From: Pogonophryne albipinna
Taxonomy: Eukaryota; Chordata; Actinopteri; Perciformes; Artedidraconidae
NCBI GenBank assembly: GCA_028583405.1
Contig: CM053261.1
Span: 14,748,783 to 14,812,782, forward strand
Length of the DNA stretch: 64,000 bases
Reading direction: 5' to 3'
The notes beneath the pieces are model-generated. The model was not told the origin of the DNA. It worked only from the letters and a program-made list of their open reading frames with translations, and did no database searches. The translations under genes were made by a program, and so were the position numbers. How positions within the stretch are numbered: position 1 is the first letter of the stretch; every line of letters starts with the position of its first letter. Of the stretch, positions 1 to 43,400 are shown piece by piece.

Positions 1-203
1 TAACTGTCAACAGCTTTCTATAGAAATGTTGTAAGTTGAAAAAAATATTCTAAATGTCCTTTTTTTCCACATTTAAATTAGCTTCTTAATGGTTATTGAT
101 TTAAACAAATGTGGGCCTACAAGTGCGAAACAAAACATGTTTGAGTAAGATAAAAGGCATACAAAATGACTTGATTCCCTTTTCCATTCTTATGTGTCCC
201 TAG

Positions 204-30991
<30,788 letters not shown>

Positions 30992-33900
30992 CCAACCTGT
31001 GCAGGGACCTCAGTTCACCATCGTACCCTTGCTGCAACACAACACAGCCTGAGTGGCTGAGGCAGACCCCTTCTTCATCCTTCTCTCAGCCTCCAATTTC
31101 CTGCACATGCTGCTTAACAGGCATACCTCTCCATCCATACTGCAACCCCGACCAGCTGAAATGCCTCCTCCACATCACAGACCAAGATCAAGAATAGAGG
31201 ATGGGAATCATGAGACTCCACAGAAACTTCATTTCTCAGCTCAAAGGAAAGTAACCCTGCTATATCATAAAAAAAAATTAAAAAAACGTATACAGCAAGG
31301 AGAAAAAAACCTAAACAAAAATGTAACCAAGCCTAGGTAGCATGCCTTTTGTTCAGTTTTGTGCTGGCTTCAGTGTCTATTTTAGTGACCTTGCTTTACA
31401 ATCACATGATTGAACCAAAGGTAAATCAAAATGTGCAAGTGAGGGATTGTGTTGATGTTGGCTCCCTGTTTTGCAAATATGAAGGAAATCAAAAGACAGA
31501 TGTTAAAAATTACTCCTCAGACACTTTACAGGCATGTTCAACACCTTTTCCGAGGGGCTAGAAGTGTGTGCGTATATCATTCCTGGTTTCAAACTGGTCA
31601 GTCACTTTGTATCTATATGCCCTTTACAGTAGAGGCTATAGAGGTTATTCCTAGCTTGGTGGGGAAAGAGACAGCCATATTATTGAGTTTCAAGCCACAT
31701 ATTCAACACAAAAGCCAGATTAAAAGGCACAAACACACACACAAAAAATTCCAATATATATAACATTATTTCCTAAGAATATTTTATATTTAGATCAAAA
31801 TCCTGAATGCATAATTAAAACATGTTTAGCATGGCTTCTGCTACTGTGTTTGCTGCTACTTGCCATCTTCACATCATAATATCTAATGGGGTTAGACAGC
31901 ATTGTCTGCCTTGCTGCTTACAGTACCTCTTTAAAGCATTCATTTACACGTGCATGTCGGTTCATGATACTTTCATAGAATACATGTCAACACCACATGA
32001 AATGCACTAAGAACTTTAAAAAACCCCAGAACCTCACTTGTCATTTCCTTTTAACCCCTATCGCCCAAGAAAAAATACATTGACCACGACTTAAAGAATG
32101 TCATCGTTAACACCTCACTTCGGTTTGGGTTGATTATAGTTTCAGTTTTAACTCCTCCCTCATGGCGCTTGATCAGAACTTTGTTACCTCAAGCACCAAA
32201 TCAAAAATGTTCAAACTGAAGATAAAATCATCCCAGCCTGTTTGGAATGTATTCAATGCTTGTCAGAAGTCTTCAGCCTTTTTGATAACACAGTACTGCA
32301 CAGTCACACAAGAGGAAGAACTGAAGGGCTGGAAATAGGTCCTGGCTCTTAGTGAGAATGAGAATAGGTGGAAAGAGACCTCATCTGACATTCAAACACG
32401 TACTGTACACACATATTTCTCATTCTCTCCCCTCCCAGTAGTGTTGGACTCTCAGCAGTCAACAATGCAACAATGCAATTCATGAAAATGACATTTGGAT
32501 GTATATGTCAACACAGCATTTGCAGTCACAATATGATCAAAGGTCCCTAAGATTCTGTGCTGGGTCCAATGTTTAAGTAATTCATTTAAACCTTGTTTAT
32601 CGCTGCAGTAAAAAGTACATTCTGTTGTTCTGATCAGCACTTGTCAGTATTGTGAACTCAGTCCGTCCCCACCAATTAACTTCTTTAGATCATGTGGCTG
32701 CTACAATAGCCTTGTATTTTGTTATTCCTCATTCCAGACACATGAAGGCTACACTAGTTTTTTCTCATGCACATTTGATAATGAAGGCTGCTTGGCATAT
32801 TGGTCCACATGTTGCTGCTCTTATTAGGCTGCAACCATTGTCAGGGTTACATTCAGCACGATTGTGACTTTTCATGTTATTTAGGCCAATGGCACAGTCC
32901 CTCTGACTCATATTAGGCTGCTATAGCATTTCAGATCATTCTCATAAATCATTGTAGACAACAAAATGTACAAGTGGCAATGTAAGCCAGATTTCATGTA
33001 ATTTTAAAACCAATGTAGTTAAGAACTAAGAAAATACCACCAAATGCAGCAAAAGTGTGAAGGTATTATTTTCCACCAAATACAAAGAAAATAAACAAAA
33101 CATATATCATGTAAATATTACTATATGTTCTTGATTGACAGGAGGGTGGACAAATATTCTTTTTTTTGTTTTCATGTATTTCATTTTTACAAAATGTCAT
33201 ATTTTAATCAGTGTTTGTATTATTGACCTCAGTTACTGCACTTTTTTAGTTTTTCTATGTAAGAAGAAAACATATATCTTTTGAAAATGTTTAGAAGCTG
33301 CTATTGTCAGAATGGTGATCTGAGACAAACTGTATGTTATGATTTTCTGTCTTTTGACTCCCTGTGTTGCTATTAGCTTACCTGTCATTAGTTTTTTTTA
33401 TTATCTGATTATAGATGCTCCTCTCCAAACTAAACTGACTTTGTAGTAGAGGTTGTCAAAGAAGTAGGGAGGTTTTGTCACGACAAACTATGTTTCTATC
33501 CATCAAACCATCCATCCATCAAACCATCCATCCAGCCATTAAGACCCCCCCCAAAAAAAACTAAAATAAAAAAGATATATATATATAGTAGGGAACATAT
33601 CAACACATTAAGTTGAGAAGGTTATTTATGGTCTAGCTAGACATAATTAGTATGCCTTTTGTTTTTCCCTTAGTAGTGTGTGTAGTACATAATCTTATGT
33701 TGAAAGTGTACATTTTGGCAGAGAAACCAAGTGATGTCAAAGGGGAAGGAAAAGCTTAAATGAAGGAATTCATTGTAACTTTTATGAAATATGAAACCTT
33801 CTAAAGACATTGTAAAGGCTACATTGTCTACTAAGCTTGCATTTAACACTTTATATCTTAACATACATTATATAGCCTTGGTAAAATAAAATAAAAGATG

Positions 33901-36760
33901 TATTATGTTGATATTATCAAGTTATATGTAATACTAGTACTCCAGATACTGCTGCTTTACATACAACTATTAACAGTGGGGAAAGACTGACCTGCAGTCA
34001 CTACACTACGCCAATGACATGCAGTACATGCATACACTGGTTCATTAAGGGTCGCCATTTTAACCTTGTAAATGGATGAATCCGAAACCTCACTTTGGAT
34101 CTTTCCCTTCATCGGACACACATAGTTCACAACCTATTGTTGCATCTACATACTTTGACTAACTAAGAAATATCCTCCTCAACAATTGCTTGTATCATTA
34201 GTCAATGTCTGGATACCAAAACAACTGATTGTTATCTTGATCAAAACAGCTACAGAATGTGACTGCATATCAACTTGAACAATTATATTCCTAATAATGC
34301 AGAAGGTACCCTTAAGCCATAGCTAACCAAGATATTCATGGAAGGAAGTAAAAGATTACGCATTGGATGAGGACATCACCTCTCTACTGTAGTCATCACA
34401 GGATCCCTTGCTGTACCTCATGCCTGTAATGTTTGCTGCTTCTATATTTTTGGTATTTTAGTGACCTTTTTGCGTCTCATAACAATGGTGTAAATAGTAG
34501 AACTATTTATTGAGAGTGTTATACTTTTTTAAGTTATATTTAATGTCCATGTAAGTTATTTTTTACGTTGTGCTTATAAACAGACACATTATAGGTTGTG
34601 ATTCAAAACTGTCATTTTGGCTCTGTTGTGATCATTGCTGTCAAGCATTGATCAGATATACATATTCCTTCACAAAGTTCTGTCTCACTGGTCATTAGGT
34701 TTAGATTAAATCTGCTTGCATCCAATGAGCATTCACCACATGTGTTATGTTCTTGAGTGCAGTGTATTCTATATTCCTTTCAAACCAGAATGTAAAGTTT
34801 ATTTTCTTTTTCTTTATCTACTTATTTTTTTAAATACACACATTAGCCATACGTACACAAGTGGTGTGAAAAAGAACCAATTATACAATGGTCAAATACA
34901 TAAATCCATAATATAGCAAATGATGTTTCAAGGGACACGTTGTAAGGAACAAGGAATATGCATTCAGAGCCAGAAGAGGACAGTAGCAATTACAAAGAGA
35001 GGGGACAAAACTGAAGGGAATGGAGGGCAGAAGGCAGGCGATGGTGCCCCCTGAGAGTGTTCTTGGATGGCAGGAAAAGTAGAAGGTGTGCAGGGAGAGA
35101 GGTAGGGATGTGTGGGCTTCTTTTCCTGGCCTGTCTAGCTATTTGTCCAGGTGTGAAAATGTGTACTCACAGAGGCTGCCCCTGGGCCAGGGGTGGCGGG
35201 CGCTGACTGGCAACAAGCCGAGGACAATGAGTCAGAGTTTCTCCTGGGGGTGGCAGCCATCCCTTTCTGGGACTCCTAACACCCCCCACCCCCCCCCCCC
35301 CTCACCACTCCACCTCCCGACTCCTCAACACACTGCCTCATCTGTCACTGTCAGGTATGCCTGCACAGGTCTGCTAGGGTCACGCTGGCCCTGTGAAAAT
35401 CAGAGAGGATGTTTGCCCAGCTTACAGAGCCTTTTGAAGTTAGGCTAAAGGACCACAGTTTTCCTCACCTACAGTAGAGCAAATACTTATCACATAATAT
35501 CATTTGTATAGCAGTCTTTTTTAGACAGGCTTTGATACCTCTCCACATTTCTCACCAACAGTCACTCCTTTGTTTCTAATTTAACACCGGGATGTCGTAT
35601 TGCTTGTCTAAAAATGGTAGAAGCTTTGTACTGTCTAAGTAATTACAAAGTGTTGGGGAGTGTAAGAAAGAGTGTCTGAAGTCCTAATATTTTTGCTCAC
35701 ATTGTGGAGAAAAATACTGATGTGCCATCTTGTTGTAAGACATTTTCTTTGTGTATTGTAACACATGAAGTACCTCTCACAGGCCTCTGGTGATAGAATG
35801 GTCCACTTATGTATGTTTCCTAATCCCTCAATAAATAAATAAAAAAGGTAAATTGTCCTTTTTCTAAATGGGAAGTACAAAAAAAAGTGTATTTACATAT
35901 TACGTGGATATCTAGTGGTATTACTGCGATGTTTCGTACCCGATTGCTCAACAAATATATTTTAAGATGTAAATAATACTATTATATGATGATTGTATTT
36001 GCAAACCATGTACTAACTGTTTGAGAGTAGCTCTTGGATTGATTTTTATCATAACTATTATACAAAGAGATGAACCGTTAATATGTTGTGCATTGTGTCA
36101 AAGTATCACCTGCAAGACAGAAAAAAAAAGACCTGTGATGCTTTACCACACCACTCGCTGTCGACATTTATTTGTTCATAATGGCTTAGTACACGCACTG
36201 TTGTCAGTTGTCTAAACCATGAATTTATCCATTGAGTCATGAAATATTTATTTGTTGTCAAGATGAATAAAATCATAATGGTCATTTCTGGGTCTTAGGA
36301 GTCTGTTGAAATGGATCTTTATAATCAAACTGGCTGATCTTTGTTATGCAATGAGAAGTTCATTTTCAATTCGTCTTCAAACAGCTTTCATGTCAAACTC
36401 CATACTGTATTCCTTCCGGTCTTATCCCAATGCCTTTGTGTTTGCTGAGAGTTTCACCAACACTGTAAAGGTAGCCATCGGACTCAGTAGTCCATCCCTC
36501 CCTCTGATGGCCTCCTCTCTCTTTGGTTCTTACACAGTATGCACTTTTTCAGGCACATATACAACAGATTGGACTTTTATGTTTCCGTTTATGTTTCTCT
36601 CTGTTTTCACAGTTGCAATTATATATATTTTTGGTGCTCTGGTACATGGCAAAACATGTCTGATGTGTACTATATTTTCATAAGGAAGAGTCATAAAGAT
36701 GAGTATGATGTTCATTTTGCTGTCATTTATTGTGTAGAAATAAAACACTGGTTAAAGTGA
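30992..36760 (+). other. probable long 3' UTR of pappa
   Basis: After the stop codon 5.7 kb of AT-rich sequence runs without any convincing exon or splice signals. PAPP-A mRNAs are known to have multi-kilobase 3' UTRs. Candidate poly(A) signals (AATAAA) lie at 33090, 33885, 36266 and 36739. The last has a GT-rich element about 30 bp beyond and is preferred. A poly-C run at 35290-35301 and a CCATCCAT repeat near 33500 lie inside. The extent is inferred. Confidence 0.5.
36739..36744 (+). terminator. candidate distal poly(A) signal of pappa
   Basis: AATAAA is followed by a GT-rich downstream element (TGATGAGTGTTGTGAG, about 36771-36786). It is the best-formed of several candidates after the stop codon. 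Confidence 0.45.
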
Positions 36761-37624
36761 ACAAAAGCTTGATGAGTGTTGTGAGTTATTTGAAAGTGAA
36801 ATTGTATTATCATCAATTGTGTCCAAGTTCATTTGTGGTATACTTTATATTTGACTTTTTAACTCTTCTGTGCATCTTAGGAGTATCTTTCTACTAGACT
36901 ACTAGAGTTGACTAACTAGACAAAATAAAGTGAGTGACCTTTTCAAAATGTAGAAAAAAATGCTGAGGTGGGTTAAAAAGAGAAGCTCACTCTTTAAGCC
37001 TCCATTGATACATTGGCATTGCAATTTGACTGCTGTTCCTGGCACACCAATGACGTTAATGGCATATTTTGTGAGAATGAACATCAAACTACTGATTTTG
37101 AAAGTGCAGTTAATGTTGCATGACTGGAAAGAAACTGGATCTGAGCTTAAAGGAATAGTTTGTTGAGGGAGCTGGAAAAAGAAAATGCTTCCCAGCAGCT
37201 CACATTCAGAGAAGCATAGCCACCTTTAGTTAATGATATACATTAGAGTAATTCTTAGGGGATGGCTGTCTATTAGTTCGCTGACTGATTTCCTCCCCTG
37301 CTCAATGTAAATATTTTTCAGCTTGATCATCTGGTAAATTGGGTAAATCCTTGGAAATCACACAATTGCACTGCATTCTGCAATTTCTAAATAAAATCGG
37401 ATAACAGTTATTTTTATCTGAGACTTATTTTGCCATCATACAAATTCATTCACATACTGCTTTGATACAGTGCAATACTCAAAGGACTTCTCCCGGCAGA
37501 GGGCTTGTTCAGGCAGGTCACATGGGTCACGTGCACCACATCAGTTGATCACCATGTCGTCATTAAGTTAGACCTCTTAACAAGACAGATCGTTGAAGTC
37601 AACACCATAAGTCAACACCAGATT

Positions 37625-37809
37625 ATTCTCTATACTGTGTATAGATATATATACATGTATTTTTTCTTTTAATGTTTATTTTATTATCTTTTCTTTTTAA
37701 TGACTGATTTTAAATGCCATTTTCTTAATGTCTTTCGTTTTTTGTAAAGCACTTTGAATTGCCTTGTGTTGAAAGGTGCTATATAAATAAACTTGCCTTG
37801 CCTTGCCTT
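37625..37809 (+). mobile_element. LINE-type 3' tail with TTGCC repeats
   Basis: The sequence GTAAAGCACTTTGAATTGCC, then GGTGCTATATAAATAAACTT and three to four CTTGC units is the common 3' end of teleost L2/Rex-like LINEs. The 5' limit is approximate and the element is strongly truncated. Confidence 0.6.
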
Positions 37810-37960
37810 ACTGCTACATGTTGGTGTTGTATTGGCCAAGTGGTGGTACGATGTACCACTTGTGGCAATCCATCAGATAGTTCAACTATTCTAAAAATGA
37901 TATGAATTAAAAAAGATAAACCGTATGTTGAAAATCAAGGCATAACAAAAATTAGTGGCT

Positions 37961-38672
37961 TTCGACATACTATACTACACATCTTTCTGGACAATATATT
38001 ATGTTGTTTTTTCTTATATTTTCAACAAACTATACTGTGAGATATTATACTGCTGTCCTTTTTTATATCTTTGACAGCTTTTTTCAACATACTGTAGTAA
38101 GGAGTTTTAATTAATATTTTCTACATACTATATATACTATGTTGTTTATTTCTCAAGTTTTTCGACAAACTATACACTATACATTTCTGCATACTGTACT
38201 GTCATTTTTTAATTGTGTTTTCCACTTCCTATACTACGACTTTTTGCGGCATCCTATCTTATGCCGTTTTTTCTAATATTATCGAAGTAATATATGTCGA
38301 TTTTTTTAAATATTTTCGTTAAAACCTACGATTAGTTTTTCCGACATACGATACTTTATCGTTTTTTTAAAATATTTACGACATACTATGTCCTTTTTTT
38401 ATATTCCTTATACTATACTAAGACTTCTTTTAGACATTCTACTCGTTTTTTTTTCTCATATTTTCAACATAACCTAAGATTATTTTTTTCGATTTACAAT
38501 AATATATCGCTTTTTCTAATGTTTTTCGACATGGTATTTTAGATACACTATCTTATGACTTTTTTCTAATATTGTCATACATATTATACTTTGACTTTCT
38601 AATTTTACTGACAAAGTTTAAAGTGAAAAAAAATTGACAACAGATATATTATTATATATTCGACAAACCTTT
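37961..38672. repeat. decayed minisatellite with TTTTCGACATACTATAC-type units
   Basis: Blocks such as TTCGACATACTATACTAC, TTTTTCGACAAACTATACAC, TTTCCGACATACGATAC and TTTACGACATACTATG recur, each linked by T-rich ...TTTTTTCTAATATT... spacers. The period is roughly 35-45 bp and imperfect over about 700 bp. There is no coding potential. Confidence 0.7.
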
Positions 38673-40177
38673 TTTGTATTTAGTGATATTCATGAAAATG
38701 TGGAAAGGTTCAAAGACGTATTGATCACACAACTTGACACTGATCTTAAATAAGGCATTTTAAAATCCAAATAATAGTTTTACTCCATTGTGGGGATGAA
38801 AGAAAAATCTTCTGATTCAATATACATTTTTAATATCACATTCTTCAGAAAAAGACAATCAAAGCCACATAATAATACAGATGTCTTTTTTTACAATTCA
38901 AAATGTACATAATAATACTTTATTACAATTTACATAACATGAGATGTAATTATTGAAAAAAGGCATTGTTTATCTTAATTAAAACAATATCCATGGCTTT
39001 GAACATATGACATTGGGCTGAAATATAAGAGGTATAAATGGACCAAAGAAGACTCCTACAATCACTAATATTTACAAATTATTTGGGAGTACCTTTTAGA
39101 GTTTGTTCAACACAAGCTTTTGGGCACCTAAAACTGTTTCTGTGATGTTCTGTAATCTTGCAAGTCTTACCATAGCAACTGATTTATTTTTCTTAGCAGT
39201 ATATTTTAATTCGTTACATACTAATACCCACGAAGTATGTGAAACATTTACTTCAGCGTGGATAATGCATTGTATATTTTGTTCAGGGTGCATAATCCAC
39301 TTTGTTCACGTTTGTTTCTAGTCTATGAAAACAATTAAAAAATGTAATTGTCCATAGTATTCATTTTGGGTACTGTAGTATTAATAATATAGGTGATTTC
39401 TAGATTTCTGGATTAAAAGTACTAAATAAAATACCTATAAATGAATATGATTTTCAAATGCCACCCTCCATGTCTTTGCATAATTTAAACAGGCTTATAG
39501 TAGCCTATTGATCAATATAGTTCCCACACAAAGCCTTGCTATTTCAATTGAATCTATCAAAAGTAATACAAGACTTAGTACATAGTTTCTCACTTACTTA
39601 TTTCACATTCATAAAAAAATGCTTTATTTTTTTTTACTTAATGGGAACTAGAAAATAAGAAAGTGATTTTTAAATGGCTTAACACATTTCGGTTTCTCCT
39701 TTCAAATTAAGACAGTAAAGGCAAATAAGTTATGCTAATATATTTTTTAAACTTTTTTCTCTTTTAAGTGTTCCAAGAAAGCTTCAAAGCACCAAAAAGG
39801 AACTACAATATTACATTCAAAGTATTTAAGCCAACCAGTTGTTCTCTTGGCTGAATTCTATTTTACATGTTCAGACTACAACTTTCTCATTGATATGTGC
39901 GATCACTGCCATTTTGCAGAAATATTTTCACTCCAGTTCTTTTTTTATCCTCAGTCTTCTATTAAAAGTAGGCCACACAAAAATGTGTTTTTGTGTAGCT
40001 TTAACACAATGTCCAGTGAACTCTGAGTTTTTTTTGGGCTATCATGGTTTTGGAAAATCCATCAGTCCCGTGAGAGAACACTGCTGCAGACTGGGTGACG
40101 AGTTGCATCAATTTTTGACGTCATTTTGAAGCAACAAACAGACAAAGATGCACCGCCGCCTTCTACAAACTCCTGTC

Positions 40178-40415
40178 TCATCGGAGTTTGGTGTTGCTGT
40201 ATGTGTTACGCTGCACAGATATTAACTTTTCCATGCATGAAGTGCGACTTTCAAGTAAAGAGCCATGCCACGTGTTACTGGGAGGTCGCCCCTCTTCACT
40301 CCTGCAGTAGACATACGGCATGGTGTCTGTGCGGCTCCGGATGTTGGTGCTGCGCAGGAGGGACCGGCAGTAGTTGCTAATCTTCTCCACCCTATGTAGT
40401 ATCAGGTTGGCTTTT
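40178..40415 (-). CDS. astn2: astn2 last coding exon with stop
   Basis: On the minus strand the acceptor is CCTTCAATAG and the exon enters in phase 2 (AG/A forms Arg). It encodes [20 protein letters not shown] through [13 protein letters not shown] to NTYSNTKLR and TGA. The frame and the CRSEE block match the astrotactin C-terminus. Confidence 0.93.
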
Positions 40416-43400
40416 CTATTGAAGGAGAAGACAAGACAAACATATCTAAGATCAACATCATCACGCATATATAATAATTTTCAATTCAATTACCATAACA
40501 TCTCAAGTTTGAGATGATATTCATAATTGAGAAAGACAGAAAACACAAATATCTGTACAATTATATCTGCCGGATTAATGATTGAATGTCATTTCAAAAT
40601 TGCACCAAATTATACATTAACATTAATCTTTAAAATGTGAAATCATAAAAGTAGTTAGATACACAAACTTTGGAAATGCGAGTGGAGGTGTATGTTTGTG
40701 TGTAAGCGTTGTGTGCTGCTGACAACAAAAAGGGGGTCCTGCTAAATTCACTTCAGCACCTGATAAAGACAAATTGTAATTGCACCAATTCCCCAAGGGG
40801 GTTCATTTGGTGCCAAAAAGTCAACAAAGAAGTACAAATAGAGAAGGGGCGAAAGAAAGAAAAAGAACAAATATCACACTGTTCCTTCAGTTGCACCCTC
40901 AATGGCTTTGCACGAAAGCACAATTTTAAATGTTAGCAGGATTGAAAGAATTGCAACAGTGTTTCTCCTTTATTTCTGACGGGACTGCCACTCTGGGTCA
41001 AAACCAGCTCATGCAAATACATTTAGAATTTTCGGGTACTGATTCTGTTGAACACTACACCGAGTTTGAATGTGTTCTCTACGTCCAGAGTCTGAAGCTG
41101 CTGTGCAAAACATGAATGACCCATATGTCAGGTCATGAGGAAAACACACACAAAGAAGGGCACAATTCCATTTGTTTTGAAAGCCATGTCTGCTGAGCAT
41201 CAACATCTGTCTTCAGTTAAGCAAGCAGTACAGACATCCTTTTTACTTATTGGCCCGAAAAGAGGGTGAAACATTTTCTCATTTCCCTTAAATTCTTACG
41301 TCCGAAAAACAGACTACCAAACACATAATCAAGGGGGGCCTGCCATCATGTGAGTAAGGGACACATACAACACTTGTAATGCCATTCCTGAAAACATGCA
41401 AATAAATTAACAACAAATGTAACATAAAAGGAAAGTGTAACTTTTATAGCTTTTAAGTCAAAGACATGGCTTTAATTGGATTCTAAGTAATTGATTACGA
41501 CACAAATAAAAGCTTAGAACTGTAACTACATCAAACTAAAAGGGCAATGGGAAAGCACAGACATATGCAAATACCCTAACTTGCAATGTTAAAGGTACTC
41601 TATACGACTAAAGCAGCAACAACTATTCTATGTAAATTAAGAAATTATGTCTTGAGCAGATAATGAAGTCACAGTCCCTCTGTGTATGTTTTCATGCTCT
41701 TCAGTCCTTTGCGATGGTAACCAGTCAACATGTTATCTCCTGCCTTATTGTCCAACTGGCTACTCACTGCTGCTCTCTTCTGCGCTCTTACTGTATGGCT
41801 GTGACCACGAGACCATCATCCCAACCAACAGTGGCAGGACAGCGGCAACAGTAGGCATAACGCCCATCCTCGGCTCCCCCCAACATTACCACTGTTAGCT
41901 CTGCCACTGTTGTCAGCACTGTTAACACCGTTTACACGTTATGCATGAGCCAACGCCATTTTGGCTCAGCCACCTCCATGTTTGCTTGCAATATCAGAGG
42001 TATGCGCCATGCACAGCCAAGACTTAAAGTGTCTTTAAGCCACAATGTGAACCAAAAACCGTCCATTGTTCATATGTGGCTGTTTCACATAGTTTCATAA
42101 AAAATAAGGATAGTAGTTTTCCTGTAATCCTGCCGACATACAGACAAACAAACCTTGGCGGGGGTGAAAATCAAAGAGACTGATGTGCAGAGATATAAAG
42201 GTACATTGCAGTACAAGATAATAGTGGTGTTTACAGTGAAGATAAAAAACATTAACCATCACAGCATGTCCACAGAACAATATAATTATGAAAATAACTA
42301 GTGTTCAGATGTTACGATGCGGCTGGACATTTGGGGTTACTGGGATTCTCAGCGCCCGCGAGGAAAACTGACTTTGCTTACGTTTCACTTGGCCATTCTG
42401 CTACCTTTTAAAAGGCACCACCAATAGAGCTTGCTTGTAAATTACCCCAACGAGGCTCAACCCTGCCAACTTGAGGCAGTAAATAATCTGTGCTCGCTCA
42501 TCCAAAAGCCCCCCCTCCCCCTTCCTCATTGCTGCCCACACACAAACACAATATCTGACCACCCCAATCCCCATATTAAGTCCCAATGGCCAACCCGTGC
42601 CTCCCACCCCCCTTCACCAATCAGAGAGGCATCATCTTTCTACAGACCAAAGTTATTCCACAATTATTATATTATTTATGGCTTGAAAGGAGAGCATCCA
42701 GACAGTGGGGGTGGACAAACCTAAACATTGGACCGTAACTAAAGAACCCATGTGCTATCATCATGGTGCTGGACCAACTTCCTTGTCAGACTTGCATAAC
42801 TTGTTTTTTTTCTATGAAGTATTGCTTGTGTTATCTACTTCACAGTTTTGTTAGTAAGTGAGTTTCTCTTGCTCTCCATGTTGTTGTAACGTCTAAGCAT
42901 CAGTGCATATGGCAAACTATCAATGGGGGTGTCCCTGTTAAGAGGGTCATGGTTGAAAGGATGTCATGTTGGCATGTTGTGGAGATTTTCTATGAGAAAG
43001 GAGAGGAAATAGAGTTTGAAGTTGAGTTAGTGTTAGCTGACTATCAAATGTAGCGTTTGGCTTGGCTGTCAAACACTGTTTTGGCATCTGTAACCCGAAG
43101 TTTTCATGGTGACCTTGCCCACTTGCTTTCCAGTAGAAGCACTTTGAAAAGTGGGAAAACAGGAGGGGGAAATTGTGTAATGCTCCTGCTTAGAGGGGTG
43201 CAGACAATGCCATGAAAAATGGCTTAATGGTCTGAAACTGGAAGGACCAGTCCAAACATCTTTGGCCTTTGTTATGTAATAAACCTCAGCGTGACTGTAA
43301 TTGATCCTACACAACATAACAGCGTCATCAAACAAGATGACAAGGACACTTGGGTAAATAGTGGCAGACTGAAACAAAATAAGGAATTCTTCTAGACAAG

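Larger units (their letters stand above)
36761..40177. other. intergenic stretch between convergent pappa and astn2 (includes presumed astn2 3' UTR)
   Basis: It contains a retroelement tail (37625-37809), a decayed minisatellite (37961-38672) and AT-rich sequence that probably includes the astn2 3' UTR. Minus-strand AATAAA signals lie at 39629-39624 and 38924-38919. No gene was recognised. Confidence 0.6.

Noticed and set aside
35086..35448. 120-codon plus-strand frame in the presumed 3' UTR
   Set aside because: Pro-rich part comes from a poly-C tract; no family resemblance.
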